Position numbers and translations under genes: made by a program. A stretch of DNA of 35,416 nt. Origin: Helicobacter pylori PMSS1. GTDB taxonomy: Bacteria > Campylobacterota > Campylobacteria > Campylobacterales > Arcobacteraceae. The DNA lies in NCBI GenBank assembly GCA_945883785.1, contig CAMCYD010000008.1, forward strand, positions 1 through 35,416, written 5' to 3'. Positions 16,555 to 23,336 of this stretch are shown here, in pieces. Below the pieces are notes generated by a model. The model was not told where the DNA came from. It made no database searches and was given only the letters and a program-made list of their open reading frames with translations. Numbering within the stretch: position 1 is the stretch's first letter; each line of letters opens with the position of its first letter.

Positions 16555-17993
16555 TGGATAATATTTATGCAATAAACATAGAAAGAGCAGTTTTAAGCTC
16601 GATTTTTTTTAGCCCAGAGGTTATAGAGGATATTTTAGGGATACTCAAACCAAAAGATTTTTATCTTCCTGCTCACAAAAAGATTTTTGAAGTGATGGAG
16701 CAACTGAACTCTCAAGATTTACCAATCGATGAGGAGTTTATACGACGAAGAGTTGATAGTAAAGAGGTGGATGATAGTGTTTTGATTGAGATACTTTCTG
16801 CAAATGCTATCTCAAATACGATGGCGTATGCAAAAGAGATTAAAGATAGTTCGGTGAAAAGGGAGTTGATTTCTCTTGCTACTTCTATCAAAAAAGTGAC
16901 TATCGAAGATGAGCTTCCTGCTAGTGAAGCGGTAGATTTTGTTCAAAATGCACTCTATAAAATCACAACCGATAGCGCAAGTAGTGAGCTAAAAAATATG
17001 TACCAAATTACTACAGATACTTTGCTTCATATGGAGAAGATGAAACAAAGGGGAAATTCTTATCTTATAGGGGAAACCACTGGATTTGATGAGCTTGATA
17101 GAAAAACAACTGGTTTTAATAATGGTGACCTTGTGATAATAGCTGCTCGTCCTGCTATGGGAAAAACTTCTTTTGTTTTGAATACGGCTTTGAGAAATGT
17201 AGAAAATGGATGTGGAGTGATATTTTTCTCTCTTGAGATGCCAGCAGAGCAACTTATGATGAGGTTATTGAGTACAAAAACCAAAATTCCTTTGCAAAAT
17301 GTAAGAAAAGGGGATTTGGATGATAAACAATGGAGTGCTATCACAAGGGCTTTTGAAGACTTAAATAAAAAGAAACTTTTTGTCGATGATAGTGGAAGTG
17401 TCAATATCAATCAACTAAGAGCACGGGTGCGAAAAATCGCTGGAAATAAAGAGAACAATATCAAAATGGTCATCATCGATTATCTTCAACTTATGCAAGG
17501 GACAGGTGGAAAAGATAGACACTTGGAGGTTTCTGAAATCAGTAGGGGGCTTAAGATGCTAGCAAGAGAGATGGGCGTTCCTATTTTGGCACTTTCTCAG
17601 CTGAATCGTGGGCTAGAAAGCCGACCAGATAAAAGACCGATGCTTAGTGATATACGAGAATCTGGGTCAATCGAGCAGGATGCCGATATCATAATGTTTG
17701 TCTATCGTGACGATGTTTACAAGGAGAGAGATGAACAAAGAAAAGAGAAAGAATCAAAGGACAAAGGGGAAGCTTATAAAAGTGCGTTTATCAACAAACC
17801 AATAGAAGAAGCGGAAATCATCATCGGAAAACAAAGAAACGGACCAACAGGGACTGTGAAACTCGATTTCCACAAAGAACTTACGATGTTTGTTGATAAA
17901 GATGCTCCACATAGAAATGCCCCAGTTGTCACAACTTATGAGAGTGTTGCTGATGCTGAAATCGATACTATCGTGGATATCCCTGATATATGA
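16554..17993 (+). CDS. dnaB: Replicative DNA helicase DnaB
   Basis: The 479-residue hexameric helicase unwinds DNA at replication forks. The N-terminal domain (NIERAVLSSIFF) is followed by a linker and the RecA-like ATPase with Walker A ARPAMGKTS at 198-206, the VIIDYLQLM Walker B region, and EISRGLKMLAREMGVPILALSQLNR. The last 40 residues are acidic. The ATG shares its A with the TGA of the AsmA-like gene (TGATG) and has an AAGGAA ribosome site, so both are co-transcribed. No intein is present. Confidence 0.97.
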   Translation: MDNIYAINIERAVLSSIFFSPEVIEDILGILKPKDFYLPAHKKIFEVMEQLNSQDLPIDEEFIRRRVDSKEVDDSVLIEILSANAISNTMAYAKEIKDSSVKRELISLATSIKKVTIEDELPASEAVDFVQNALYKITTDSASSELKNMYQITTDTLLHMEKMKQRGNSYLIGETTGFDELDRKTTGFNNGDLVIIAARPAMGKTSFVLNTALRNVENGCGVIFFSLEMPAEQLMMRLLSTKTKIPLQNVRKGDLDDKQWSAITRAFEDLNKKKLFVDDSGSVNINQLRARVRKIAGNKENNIKMVIIDYLQLMQGTGGKDRHLEVSEISRGLKMLAREMGVPILALSQLNRGLESRPDKRPMLSDIRESGSIEQDADIIMFVYRDDVYKERDEQRKEKESKDKGEAYKSAFINKPIEEAEIIIGKQRNGPTGTVKLDFHKELTMFVDKDAPHRNAPVVTTYESVADAEIDTIVDIPDI

Positions 17994-18076
17994 AAAAGAA
18001 AATAGTAGAACGGTATGATTTAAGTGATGAGGGAGAAGTAGTCATCAAAATTTCAGCTCAAAGGGTTGAAGTATAA
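17990..18076 (+). pseudogene. Truncated 28-codon reading frame coupled to dnaB
   Basis: An ATG overlaps the dnaB stop (ATGA) and opens a 28-residue frame, MKKKIVERYDLSDEGEVVIK then ISAQRVEV, ending in TAA at 18074-18076. The composition and the opening resemble the N-terminus of a longer conserved protein rather than random sequence, and the coupled start is what an operon partner would have. Nothing continues it in any frame, and a hairpin repeat starts 38 bases later. I read it as the leftover front of a gene whose remainder was deleted or replaced. It could also be a genuine micro-protein. Confidence 0.45.
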
Positions 18077-18113
18077 TACCCCAAGAAAACAAAACAACAT
18101 TTTTCACTTTTCT

Positions 18114-18192
18114 TGCTCCTACTCTCCTGAGTTGGAGCATTGTGTAGTTTGTGGTTGTATGTATGCATTCCCACTCAGGAGAGTGGGAACGA
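18114..18192. repeat. Double-hairpin repeat, copy 1
   Basis: Hairpin A is TGCTCCTACTC (18114-18124) against GAGTTGGAGCA (18129-18139), one mismatch in 11. A GT-rich linker follows. Hairpin B is TTCCCACTC (18168-18176), loop AGGA, GAGTGGGAA (18181-18189), then CGAG. It belongs to the widespread GCATTCCCA...TGGGAACGAG palindromes of bacterial intergenic DNA. Confidence 0.8.
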
Positions 18193-18196
18193 GGAA

Positions 18197-18547
18197 TTAC
18201 TTTTCGTTTCGTAAATCATCTATTGTAAAATGTTGTTCAATGAGTTCTCTTAACTCTCCATCACTCAGGCTTTCTTTTTCAGTTTTGGAATAAACAGAGA
18301 TAAGAATAATTTTATCTTCAAGTTGAGCATAGATAATCGCTCTAAAACCGCCACTTTTACCAGTTGGAATTGAAGAGTTTTTTATTCTTTTTTTAAAAAG
18401 ATTCAATCCTAAAAATACACCAAAATCATTATTCTGTTCAATCTCCTCTAATGCTTGTTGCAAGTCAGACTTTAAAAGCCTAAATTTTTTTGATAACTTC
18501 TTTGCTTCTTTTAAAAAGTTATCACTGTACTCAATTATCAAGCTCAT
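18197..18547 (-). CDS. RelE/ParE-superfamily toxin
   Basis: The 116-residue protein has the order of elements of a RelE-like toxin: SDNFLKEAKKLSKK near the N-terminus, then a long helix, the basic KKRIKNSSIPTGKSGGFRAI core, and the strand IILISVYSKTEKESLS. RelE-type toxins are mostly ribosome-dependent mRNA endonucleases; whether this one is cannot be shown here. It overlaps the upstream antitoxin gene by 17 bases, the usual toxin-second order. The 3' end lies only four bases from hairpin repeat copy 1. Confidence 0.82.
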   Translation of the reverse strand: MSLIIEYSDNFLKEAKKLSKKFRLLKSDLQQALEEIEQNNDFGVFLGLNLFKKRIKNSSIPTGKSGGFRAIIYAQLEDKIILISVYSKTEKESLSDGELRELIEQHFTIDDLRNEK

Positions 18548-18818
18548 TCCATAGTGTACTAATTGATTTTGTGTTACCTAGTTTAACATCGTTTAGACCT
18601 GCTTTGATAGATGTTAAGATTTGTTGTGCTTCTACTTTTTTAAGTGTTTCGCTCATAGCTTCGTACTCATCTTTTGAAACAAGTACTGCTTCAACTTTAT
18701 TGTTTTTTAGAATTGCTAACTTATCAACTGTATTATTTGTCAGTTGTAAAAGATATGACCCAAACTTTTTGGCTAACTCTGATGATGAAACAAGTTCATT
18801 TGTGGAATATGTTACCAT
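18531..18818 (-). CDS. Phd/YefM-type antitoxin
   Basis: The 95-residue protein has the Phd/YefM pattern: MVTYSTNELVSSSELAKKFG for the DNA-binding dimer, then DKLAILKNNKVEAVLVSKDEYEAM, the most recognisable family block. The C-terminal third is the likely toxin-binding arm. The start has a GAGGG site at about eight bases. It is the first gene of the pair and presumably represses the shared promoter. Confidence 0.85.
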   Translation of the reverse strand: MVTYSTNELVSSSELAKKFGSYLLQLTNNTVDKLAILKNNKVEAVLVSKDEYEAMSETLKKVEAQQILTSIKAGLNDVKLGNTKSISTLWNELDN

Positions 18819-18856
18819 TTTATTTCCCTCTTTATTTTCCGTATAATATTGTGTGT

Positions 18857-18862
18857 ATCATA
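18857..18862 (-). promoter_or_regulatory. Possible -10 box of the toxin-antitoxin unit
   Basis: The minus strand reads GCTATGATACAC, giving TATGAT 38 bases before the antitoxin ATG. A TATTAT at about 18843-18848 is a nearer alternative. I cannot define an operator here. Confidence 0.35.
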
Positions 18863-18908
18863 GCATAACTCTATAAAATTGAACACGTATCAAACGAAGT
18901 ATATAATG

Positions 18909-19070
18909 TTAAATAATCAGCCATTCTAAGATATTGATTACTTCTATAGTATTATCAAAATTATCTTCATTTGTAGAATCATCAAGCTAATCATAGCCAT
19001 TTATTTGATTGTTTCCCTCTTGAAAAGGTGTTTTAACTCCAATCCTAAAATATATTGCAGATATATTCTC
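18909..19070 (-). pseudogene. Decayed reading frame cut by a hairpin repeat
   Basis: One minus-strand frame reads like protein for about 53 codons: NISAIYFRIGVKTPFQEGNN, then QINGYD, a TAG at 18987-18989, then LDDSTNEDNFDNTIEVINIL and EWLII before TAA at 18909-18911. It has no start codon and its upstream end runs straight into hairpin repeat copy 2. The acidic, amphipathic run before the final stop is typical of a real C-terminus. I recognise no family. The rest of 18819-19232 holds the antitoxin promoter, the repeat and the promoter of the DUF4160 gene. Confidence 0.35.
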
Positions 19071-19071
19071 T

Positions 19072-19150
19072 TGCTCCTACTCCTGAGTTGGAGCATTTTG
19101 TGGTTGTGTGTATGTATGCATTCCCATCGAAAGAACGATGGGAATGAGTA
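19072..19150. repeat. Double-hairpin repeat, copy 2
   Basis: Hairpin A is TGCTCCTACTC (19072-19082) with GAGTTGGAGCA (19085-19095). The linker matches copy 1 closely (TTTTGTGGTTGTGTGTATGT). Hairpin B is CATTCCCATCG (19119-19129), loop AAAGAA, CGATGGGAATG (19136-19146). Hairpin B differs from copy 1 in both arms together, so base pairing is conserved. Confidence 0.82.
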
Positions 19151-19199
19151 AAGTAGCTTTTGTACCAAACTCCATACCAAAAAGTAATACAAAGTAAGT

Positions 19200-19205
19200 T
19201 ATAAT
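19200..19205 (+). promoter_or_regulatory. -10 box of the DUF4160/DUF2442 pair
   Basis: GTTATAATATTT gives a perfect TATAAT 27 bases before the ATG at 19233, with an AAGGA ribosome site between. No -35 is apparent. Confidence 0.55.
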
Positions 19206-19232
19206 ATTTTTAATTAAAATAAAAGGACTAAG

Positions 19233-19469
19233 ATGCCTACGGTTTTTAAAGTTGGGAATATCCGTTTTTTCTTTTTTTCAAGAGAGGAAAGTAGAGTTCA
19301 TATCCATGTTATTTCCCCTGATGGTGAAGCTAAATATTGGCTACAGCCAAACATTGAGTTAGCTACAAATCAAGGTTTTTCACAAAAACAACTGGGCGAA
19401 ATCAGAAATATTATAGAGGAGCATAAAGATGAGTGCATATCAGCTTGGCAAAGATTCTTCAACAACTGA
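19233..19469 (+). CDS. DUF4160 domain protein
   Basis: The 78-residue protein is a complete DUF4160 unit: MPTVFKVGNIRFFFFSREE, then RVHIHVISPDGEAKYWLQPN, then the helical GFSQKQLGEIRNIIEEHKDECISAW. Conserved His residues in VHIHV are a family hallmark. DUF4160 proteins are regularly encoded next to DUF2442 proteins, as here, and the pair has been suggested to act as a toxin-antitoxin system. No biochemical role is established that I can state. The overlap of about 41 bases with the next gene fits a coupled two-gene module. Confidence 0.85.
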   Translation: MPTVFKVGNIRFFFFSREESRVHIHVISPDGEAKYWLQPNIELATNQGFSQKQLGEIRNIIEEHKDECISAWQRFFNN

Positions 19470-19689
19470 AGTAACAAATATCTCCACAAATGGCTTTTGG
19501 TTACTTAGCGGGGGCAAAGAACTCTTTTTACCGTTTAGTAAATTTCCGTGGTTTAGACAAAGTTCCATCGATGAAATTATTTGTGTTGAAGAGCTTCGTC
19601 AAGGACATTATTATTGGGAAAAACTTGATGTAGATTTGACCGATGAGATTATAAACAATCCAGATAATTTTCCCTTGGTGGCGAGTTAA
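19429..19689 (+). CDS. DUF2442 domain protein
   Basis: The 86-residue protein shows the DUF2442 layout: TEVTNISTNGFWLLSGGKEL, then LPFSKFPWFRQSSIDEIICV, and the end HYYWEKLDVDLTDEIINNP. The start at 19429 has a GGAG ribosome site inside the DUF4160 gene; the frame difference and overlap argue for translational coupling. DUF2442 proteins resemble small DNA-binding or antitoxin-like partners, but the direction of action in this pair is unknown. The stop is followed within 40 bases by hairpin repeat copy 3. Confidence 0.85.
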   Translation: MSAYQLGKDSSTTEVTNISTNGFWLLSGGKELFLPFSKFPWFRQSSIDEIICVEELRQGHYYWEKLDVDLTDEIINNPDNFPLVAS

Positions 19690-19728
19690 CCACTATTTCC
19701 ATTTGTATTTTCCTTATTTTGTTTTCTC

Positions 19729-19870
19729 CTAGCTCCAAAGCTCCAGCTTGGGAGTTTGTATTGCAGTTTGTGGTATTTTCGAGGAAGCTTTTTGCTAAAG
19801 CAAAACCGCATTTGCTAGCTTTGATTATTTGTATTCTTGTATGCATTCCCATCGAGGACGATGGGAACAA
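19729..19870. repeat. Double-hairpin repeat, copy 3, with an internal insertion
   Basis: Hairpin A is degenerate (CTCCTAGCT near 19728 with AGCTTGGGAG near 19753). A linker like that of the other copies (GTTTGTGGT) follows, then about 60 extra bases that include TTTTGC/GCAAAA, then TATTCTTGTATGCA. Hairpin B is TTCCCATCG (19846-19854), loop AGGA, CGATGGGAA (19859-19867). Confidence 0.7.
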
Positions 19871-20071
19871 GTGAAATTGGGAATATATACAGTAGAGAAA
19901 CCGAGCGAACTGATGAATAGTATCATCAAAGATACGATTCCAAGACTTGAAACAGACATCAAAGCTGGTGATATGCGATGGCTTGAACTTTATAATTTTT
20001 TAGAAGAGTTAGGGTTGGTAAGTTTGAGTGATGAACAATATGAAAAGATTTGGGAAAACACAGAGCATTAA
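19871..20071 (+). CDS. Short helical protein of unknown function, possibly a 3' gene fragment
   Basis: A frame of 66 codons from GTG at 19871 to TAA encodes KLGIYTVEKPSELMNSIIKD followed by an amphipathic helical region with WLELYNFLEELGLVSLSDEQ. Codon use and composition look like genuine coding. The GTG lies three bases after hairpin B of repeat copy 3, and GGGAAC of the hairpin is the only ribosome-site-like sequence. The frame stays open upstream through the palindrome to a TTG at 19829, but those codons are repeat sequence. It may be the tail of a gene whose front was replaced by the repeat, or a small gene that took its start from it. No family recognised. Confidence 0.45.
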   Translation: MKLGIYTVEKPSELMNSIIKDTIPRLETDIKAGDMRWLELYNFLEELGLVSLSDEQYEKIWENTEH

Positions 20072-20109
20072 GGGAGTTTACTTTTACTATCTGTTTGTAT
20101 CACTGTATT

Positions 20110-20135
20110 CATTCCCAATGAGGACATTGGGAATG
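20110..20135. repeat. Hairpin repeat, copy 4 (hairpin B only)
   Basis: CATTCCCAATG (20110-20120), loop AGGA, CATTGGGAATG (20125-20135): a perfect 11-bp stem. Only a remnant of the GT-rich linker precedes it and hairpin A is absent. It lies between two convergent genes (20071 and 20155) but has no T run on either strand. Confidence 0.8.
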
Positions 20136-20154
20136 AGAAAAAAACTTAAGAGTT

Positions 20155-22686
20155 TTAATTCGAATTCTTTTGAGTCTTAAAAGAAAGTGCTTTCTCTCTA
20201 TCAAAAAATAAATAAACATCATGGTCTGAATCATCAATGTCTGAATCTGTAGCGATTATGTAATCCTGATGTAGTGTTTTATATGTAAGTTGTTTTTTTT
20301 CTGCAATAATACTCAGAACATTGTTGCTGATAGTATATGTTGTATCGTAATCTTTTCCACTGTCTATTGTGCCTATTTCACTCCATACCATAACACCATT
20401 TGACTCAAATTTCATTTTGGCAACATTATATCCAGTTTGACTCTCGTGACCAAAATCATCTTTTCCTACATAATATAAACTGTTTCCAGGCAGGAAGATA
20501 GAAGCAAAAGTATTGCTTTTAATTGTCTCTTTGATTGCATTCATCGCTGTTTCATTGTATGTTGTCCAAGTGTGTATCTCACCTTTTTTGTCATGCCAAC
20601 CTCTCCACACTTTGTCACCTGTACTATCAGGATTTGCAACAGTATATATTGCTGATTCTTCATCGTATTGTTGACCATCATACGGTGTTGCTATAAGGAT
20701 TTGTTTCCCTTGTATAGTTTTTATTTCCCAAGTTCCAGCATTTGTATTGATTACTTTACCGCCACTTTGTACTTCAAAGAGTTTTCCACTTGTTGCATTA
20801 CCATTGCAAGTGTAAGATGGGTAGCTACTATTTGATGTTGACGAGAGCGTCGCACCAAAAGCATAACCACCATCTCCATCACCCATAAACCAATGAGTAC
20901 CACATTGCCCCTCTATGACACTTTTTAGTGTAGTGTAATATGATACATTGTTATTTTGTGAATCGTGCCAATTTCTTTGAGGTTCATGAATTTCAAAATT
21001 ATCAGTAGTAGTTTCGAACTTCGCCATATATGCTTTTGCACCAACTGGCATAGTTACTGGGAGAGATATTTTGTCATCAAGATTTGCTGTATAGTTACCT
21101 GCAATATCTTTTGATTCGTTGATACCAAATTTGCCATCGAAAATTGCCACAGAATTATCACTTTGTTTTGTAAAGGCATTGTTCACTTCTATCCAGCTTC
21201 CATTGGAGAGCTGATAATTTTTTTCATCATCGAAAAAACTTACAAATTCTTTCTTATCATAATCGTAGTCTAATCTTGACCATGTAATCGTATTACCTGT
21301 AGTAAAATCATTTTGTTCGATTTTGTAAGCATCACGCTCCTTCCCATTATACCAATCTATCCAAGCATCGACTTTATACATAGTAAACGGTACTGTGATA
21401 GCGATAAACGGTTTTGCAGCATTTGTTGCATCTGTTTGTTGTTGTGCAACCGTTTCTCTTGCTTCGGTTTTTTCTGCTATTTTTGTATCTATAAGTGTCA
21501 CCAAACTACTATAGCTAGAATTTGAACCAAGGGCTGTTTTCATTTGCTCCAAAGTCATAGTTGGATTGATAAGTGTTGCTAGGTTAGAAAGAAGATTTGT
21601 ATAAACACTCAGTCCACTCTCACTGACTCCGAGTCCAAGAAGTATCCTTTTGACAGACTCTATTTGTGAGTTCGTTTTGAGTGTAGCAAGATTTCCTCCT
21701 ACACCTGCTGTTGCACTTATCGTTTCTTGTGCTTTGACTGTAGCAACGACACTTGAGAACTCTGATATTTTGGTAGCATCGATAGCACCTGTTTCACTTT
21801 TAAAAACAGTATCGACGGCTGTTGCTAGATTTTTGGCATTGGATATCATACTCTCCATTGTCGTAGCATTGACATCAAGTGCTATTTGGATATCTCCTTT
21901 TGCACCCTCTACGATTGCTGTGACATCAGTTGCTACAGTTTTTGTATCCAATGATTTAGCTAATTTTGTGAAAATCTCAAAAGAAGCATCCGCTTTTGCA
22001 TTTGTGTTTTGCCCTTCTTTTGCTACTTCGACGATTTTCTCCACCGCTTTTTGTACCTGAAGTGCTTTACTGAGGACATCACCGTTGCCACCTTTTGCAA
22101 GAGCGACTGGGTCAGAGCTTACTTGCTCTTTTGTGAGTCCGAGGACTGTTGCTACTTTTGCTTTTGCAGCCTCTATTTTTTCTACCTGTGTTCCTGTGCT
22201 TGAAACATCACTTACAAAAGCTGCTACAAGTGTAGTAAGTGGTGTAACATTTATAGTGCCATTCCCATCATTTGGCGATTTGAGCTTCCCTATGAAATCC
22301 TCCGCTGTGTCACTATCTTGTCCACCATAGACTAGGAGTTGTGCTGTTTGGATATTTTCATGTGCTTTATGAAGAGAAGTGAGTGCAAGTGAAAAGCTCC
22401 CATTATCATCAGTGAGTCCATAAGGCTCGCTTGGCTGACAATAGCCATTATTGTCTAGGTCAAGACATACTGTTGAGTATCGCAAATATCCATCAACGGC
22501 ACTGCCTGTGATAGTTGTTTGTGGTGTTATGGTTGTTGCAGTCTGTGTGCCAGAAGAAGTATTTTGTGAGCCACTACCACCTCCACTTCCTGCGTCTGTT
22601 GTGCTACTGTCACTTCCGCATCCTGTCAAAACAACACCAAGTAAAATACTACTCGCTATGAGACTTATTGTTCTTTTTTTATACAT
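20155..22686 (-). CDS. Large surface or periplasmic lipoprotein
   Basis: The 843-residue protein has a lipoprotein signal peptide ending in the lipobox VLTGC (Cys23), then a Ser/Gly/Thr linker. Residues about 60-110 read GSAVDGYLRYSTVCLDLDNN then GYCQPSEPYGLTDDNGSF, a domain seen at the front of many large bacterial lipoproteins, with an Asp-rich loop that may bind calcium. The middle (about 140-430) is helical and Ala/Thr/Val-rich. The C-terminal half is beta-rich with many aromatic residues and Asp/Asn and contains several WxxW-like stretches. No catalytic motif was recognised. The start is the ATG with AAAGGAAT upstream. It is divergent from the XRE regulator, which may control it. Confidence 0.85.
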   Translation of the reverse strand: MYKKRTISLIASSILLGVVLTGCGSDSSTTDAGSGGGSGSQNTSSGTQTATTITPQTTITGSAVDGYLRYSTVCLDLDNNGYCQPSEPYGLTDDNGSFSLALTSLHKAHENIQTAQLLVYGGQDSDTAEDFIGKLKSPNDGNGTINVTPLTTLVAAFVSDVSSTGTQVEKIEAAKAKVATVLGLTKEQVSSDPVALAKGGNGDVLSKALQVQKAVEKIVEVAKEGQNTNAKADASFEIFTKLAKSLDTKTVATDVTAIVEGAKGDIQIALDVNATTMESMISNAKNLATAVDTVFKSETGAIDATKISEFSSVVATVKAQETISATAGVGGNLATLKTNSQIESVKRILLGLGVSESGLSVYTNLLSNLATLINPTMTLEQMKTALGSNSSYSSLVTLIDTKIAEKTEARETVAQQQTDATNAAKPFIAITVPFTMYKVDAWIDWYNGKERDAYKIEQNDFTTGNTITWSRLDYDYDKKEFVSFFDDEKNYQLSNGSWIEVNNAFTKQSDNSVAIFDGKFGINESKDIAGNYTANLDDKISLPVTMPVGAKAYMAKFETTTDNFEIHEPQRNWHDSQNNNVSYYTTLKSVIEGQCGTHWFMGDGDGGYAFGATLSSTSNSSYPSYTCNGNATSGKLFEVQSGGKVINTNAGTWEIKTIQGKQILIATPYDGQQYDEESAIYTVANPDSTGDKVWRGWHDKKGEIHTWTTYNETAMNAIKETIKSNTFASIFLPGNSLYYVGKDDFGHESQTGYNVAKMKFESNGVMVWSEIGTIDSGKDYDTTYTISNNVLSIIAEKKQLTYKTLHQDYIIATDSDIDDSDHDVYLFFDREKALSFKTQKNSN

Positions 22687-22715
22687 TTTGATTCCTTTTT
22701 ATTTTTTGTCATATC

Positions 22716-22721
22716 ATTATA
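22716..22721 (-). promoter_or_regulatory. -10 box of the large lipoprotein gene
   Basis: The minus strand reads TTTTATAATGAT, a perfect TATAAT 30 bases before the ATG. No -35 is evident. The operator-like dyad at 22794-22812 lies about 75 bases upstream of it, so joint control with the XRE gene is possible but unproven. Confidence 0.5.
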
Positions 22722-22793
22722 AAAAACAAGTGTTATATTTGGTGTGACATTACTAAAGAGATTTGACAAATTCTTTACAAAGTTTTCAAACAT

Positions 22794-22812
22794 AACCTTA
22801 TGGTTATAAGAT
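22794..22812 (+). promoter_or_regulatory. Operator-like dyad 1 over the XRE promoter
   Basis: AACC-TTAT-GGTT followed by ATAAGAT. The dyad extends to ATAACC/GGTTAT, and the -10-like TATAAG at 22805-22810 lies inside it. A second copy lies 57 bases downstream. A separate dyad, ATTGAT-TTT-ATCAAT, sits between them at about 22816-22830. Confidence 0.5.
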
Positions 22813-22850
22813 TAAATTGATTTTATCAATAGAATCCATTCAATTAACTT

Positions 22851-22869
22851 AACCAATAGGTTGTAAGAT
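22851..22869 (+). promoter_or_regulatory. Operator-like dyad 2 over the XRE ribosome site and start
   Basis: AACC-AATA-GGTT followed by GTAAGAT, matching dyad 1 at AACC, GGTT and TAAGAT. It covers the AGG ribosome site and the first two bases of the ATG at 22868. Confidence 0.5.
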
Positions 22870-23125
22870 GAAACGATTTGCAGATATTACCAATGATGAG
22901 ATTGAAGAAATATATGGCTATATCTCTTTAAATGTTAAAAATGCTCGTAAAATAAAAAATATGACACAAACTGAAATCGCTTTATCTATGGGATTTACAA
23001 CGGCTACTTTTTACACAAATGCTGAAAATTGTGCAAATGGCAAACATTTTAATTTAGAACATTTGATTAAAATAGCGAAGATTTTGGATATTGATTTGTC
23101 TGAACTTATAAAGTTTCCAGAGTAA
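22868..23125 (+). CDS. XRE-family (Cro/cI-like) helix-turn-helix regulator
   Basis: The 85-residue protein is a single HTH_3-type domain: residues 18-45 (ISLNVKNARKIKNMTQTEIA, then LSMGFTT) hold the first helices and the turn, and HLIKIAKILDIDLSELIKF is the typical last pair of helices. There is no effector or metallopeptidase domain, so it is a stand-alone DNA-binding protein. The recognition helix reads TTATFYTNAENCANG, which departs from the usual pattern of phage repressors. Repeated AACC-N4-GGTT dyads over its own promoter and start suggest autoregulation. The divergent large lipoprotein gene is the other candidate target. Confidence 0.85.
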   Translation: MKRFADITNDEIEEIYGYISLNVKNARKIKNMTQTEIALSMGFTTATFYTNAENCANGKHFNLEHLIKIAKILDIDLSELIKFPE

Positions 23126-23155
23126 TATTTAGATAAATGGCAATGCTTTGTCCTA

Positions 23156-23220
23156 GTCACTGCGAGGAACGAAGCAGTCCAAGAAGCCGACTTTTGGATT
23201 GCTTCGTTCCTCGCAATGAC
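23156..23220. repeat. Long palindromic repeat of the GTCATTGCGAGG type
   Basis: Two 26-base arms (23156-23181 and 23195-23220) pair with two mismatches around a 13-base loop. The arms start GTCACTGCGAGGAACGAAGC and end CGTTCCTCGCAATGAC. The sequence matches a palindrome family found in intergenic DNA of many unrelated bacteria. It is GC-richer than its surroundings. Nothing else is visible in 23126-23336 apart from the promoter region of the response regulator. Confidence 0.8.
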
Positions 23221-23336
23221 GGAATTTGTCATATTGCTATCTTTTTTAAATAATATAACACAAAATATAACGAAACTATTTTAAAATAGTCTTCCTGTTT
23301 TTAAAATCTTAAAAGTATCAAGAAAGGCTTTCCCTT

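Noticed and set aside
17990-18076. Leader peptide controlling a downstream gene
   Set aside because: No same-strand gene follows for more than 1 kb and no attenuator-like structure is linked to it.
19649-19870. 73-codon minus-strand reading frame
   Set aside because: It runs through repeat copy 3 and its insertion, has no ribosome site, and its codons are explained by the palindromes.
18114-20135. Integron cassette array with attC sites
   Set aside because: The palindromes lack the paired GTTRRRY/RYYYAAC core sites and no integron integrase is in the window; only the cassette-like arrangement is reported.
18114-20135. CRISPR array
   Set aside because: Repeats are few, palindromic, unevenly spaced by whole genes and oriented variably; there are no uniform spacers or cas genes.
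20110-20135. Terminator for the large lipoprotein gene
   Set aside because: The hairpin is perfect, but no T run follows it on either strand and it matches the dispersed repeat family.
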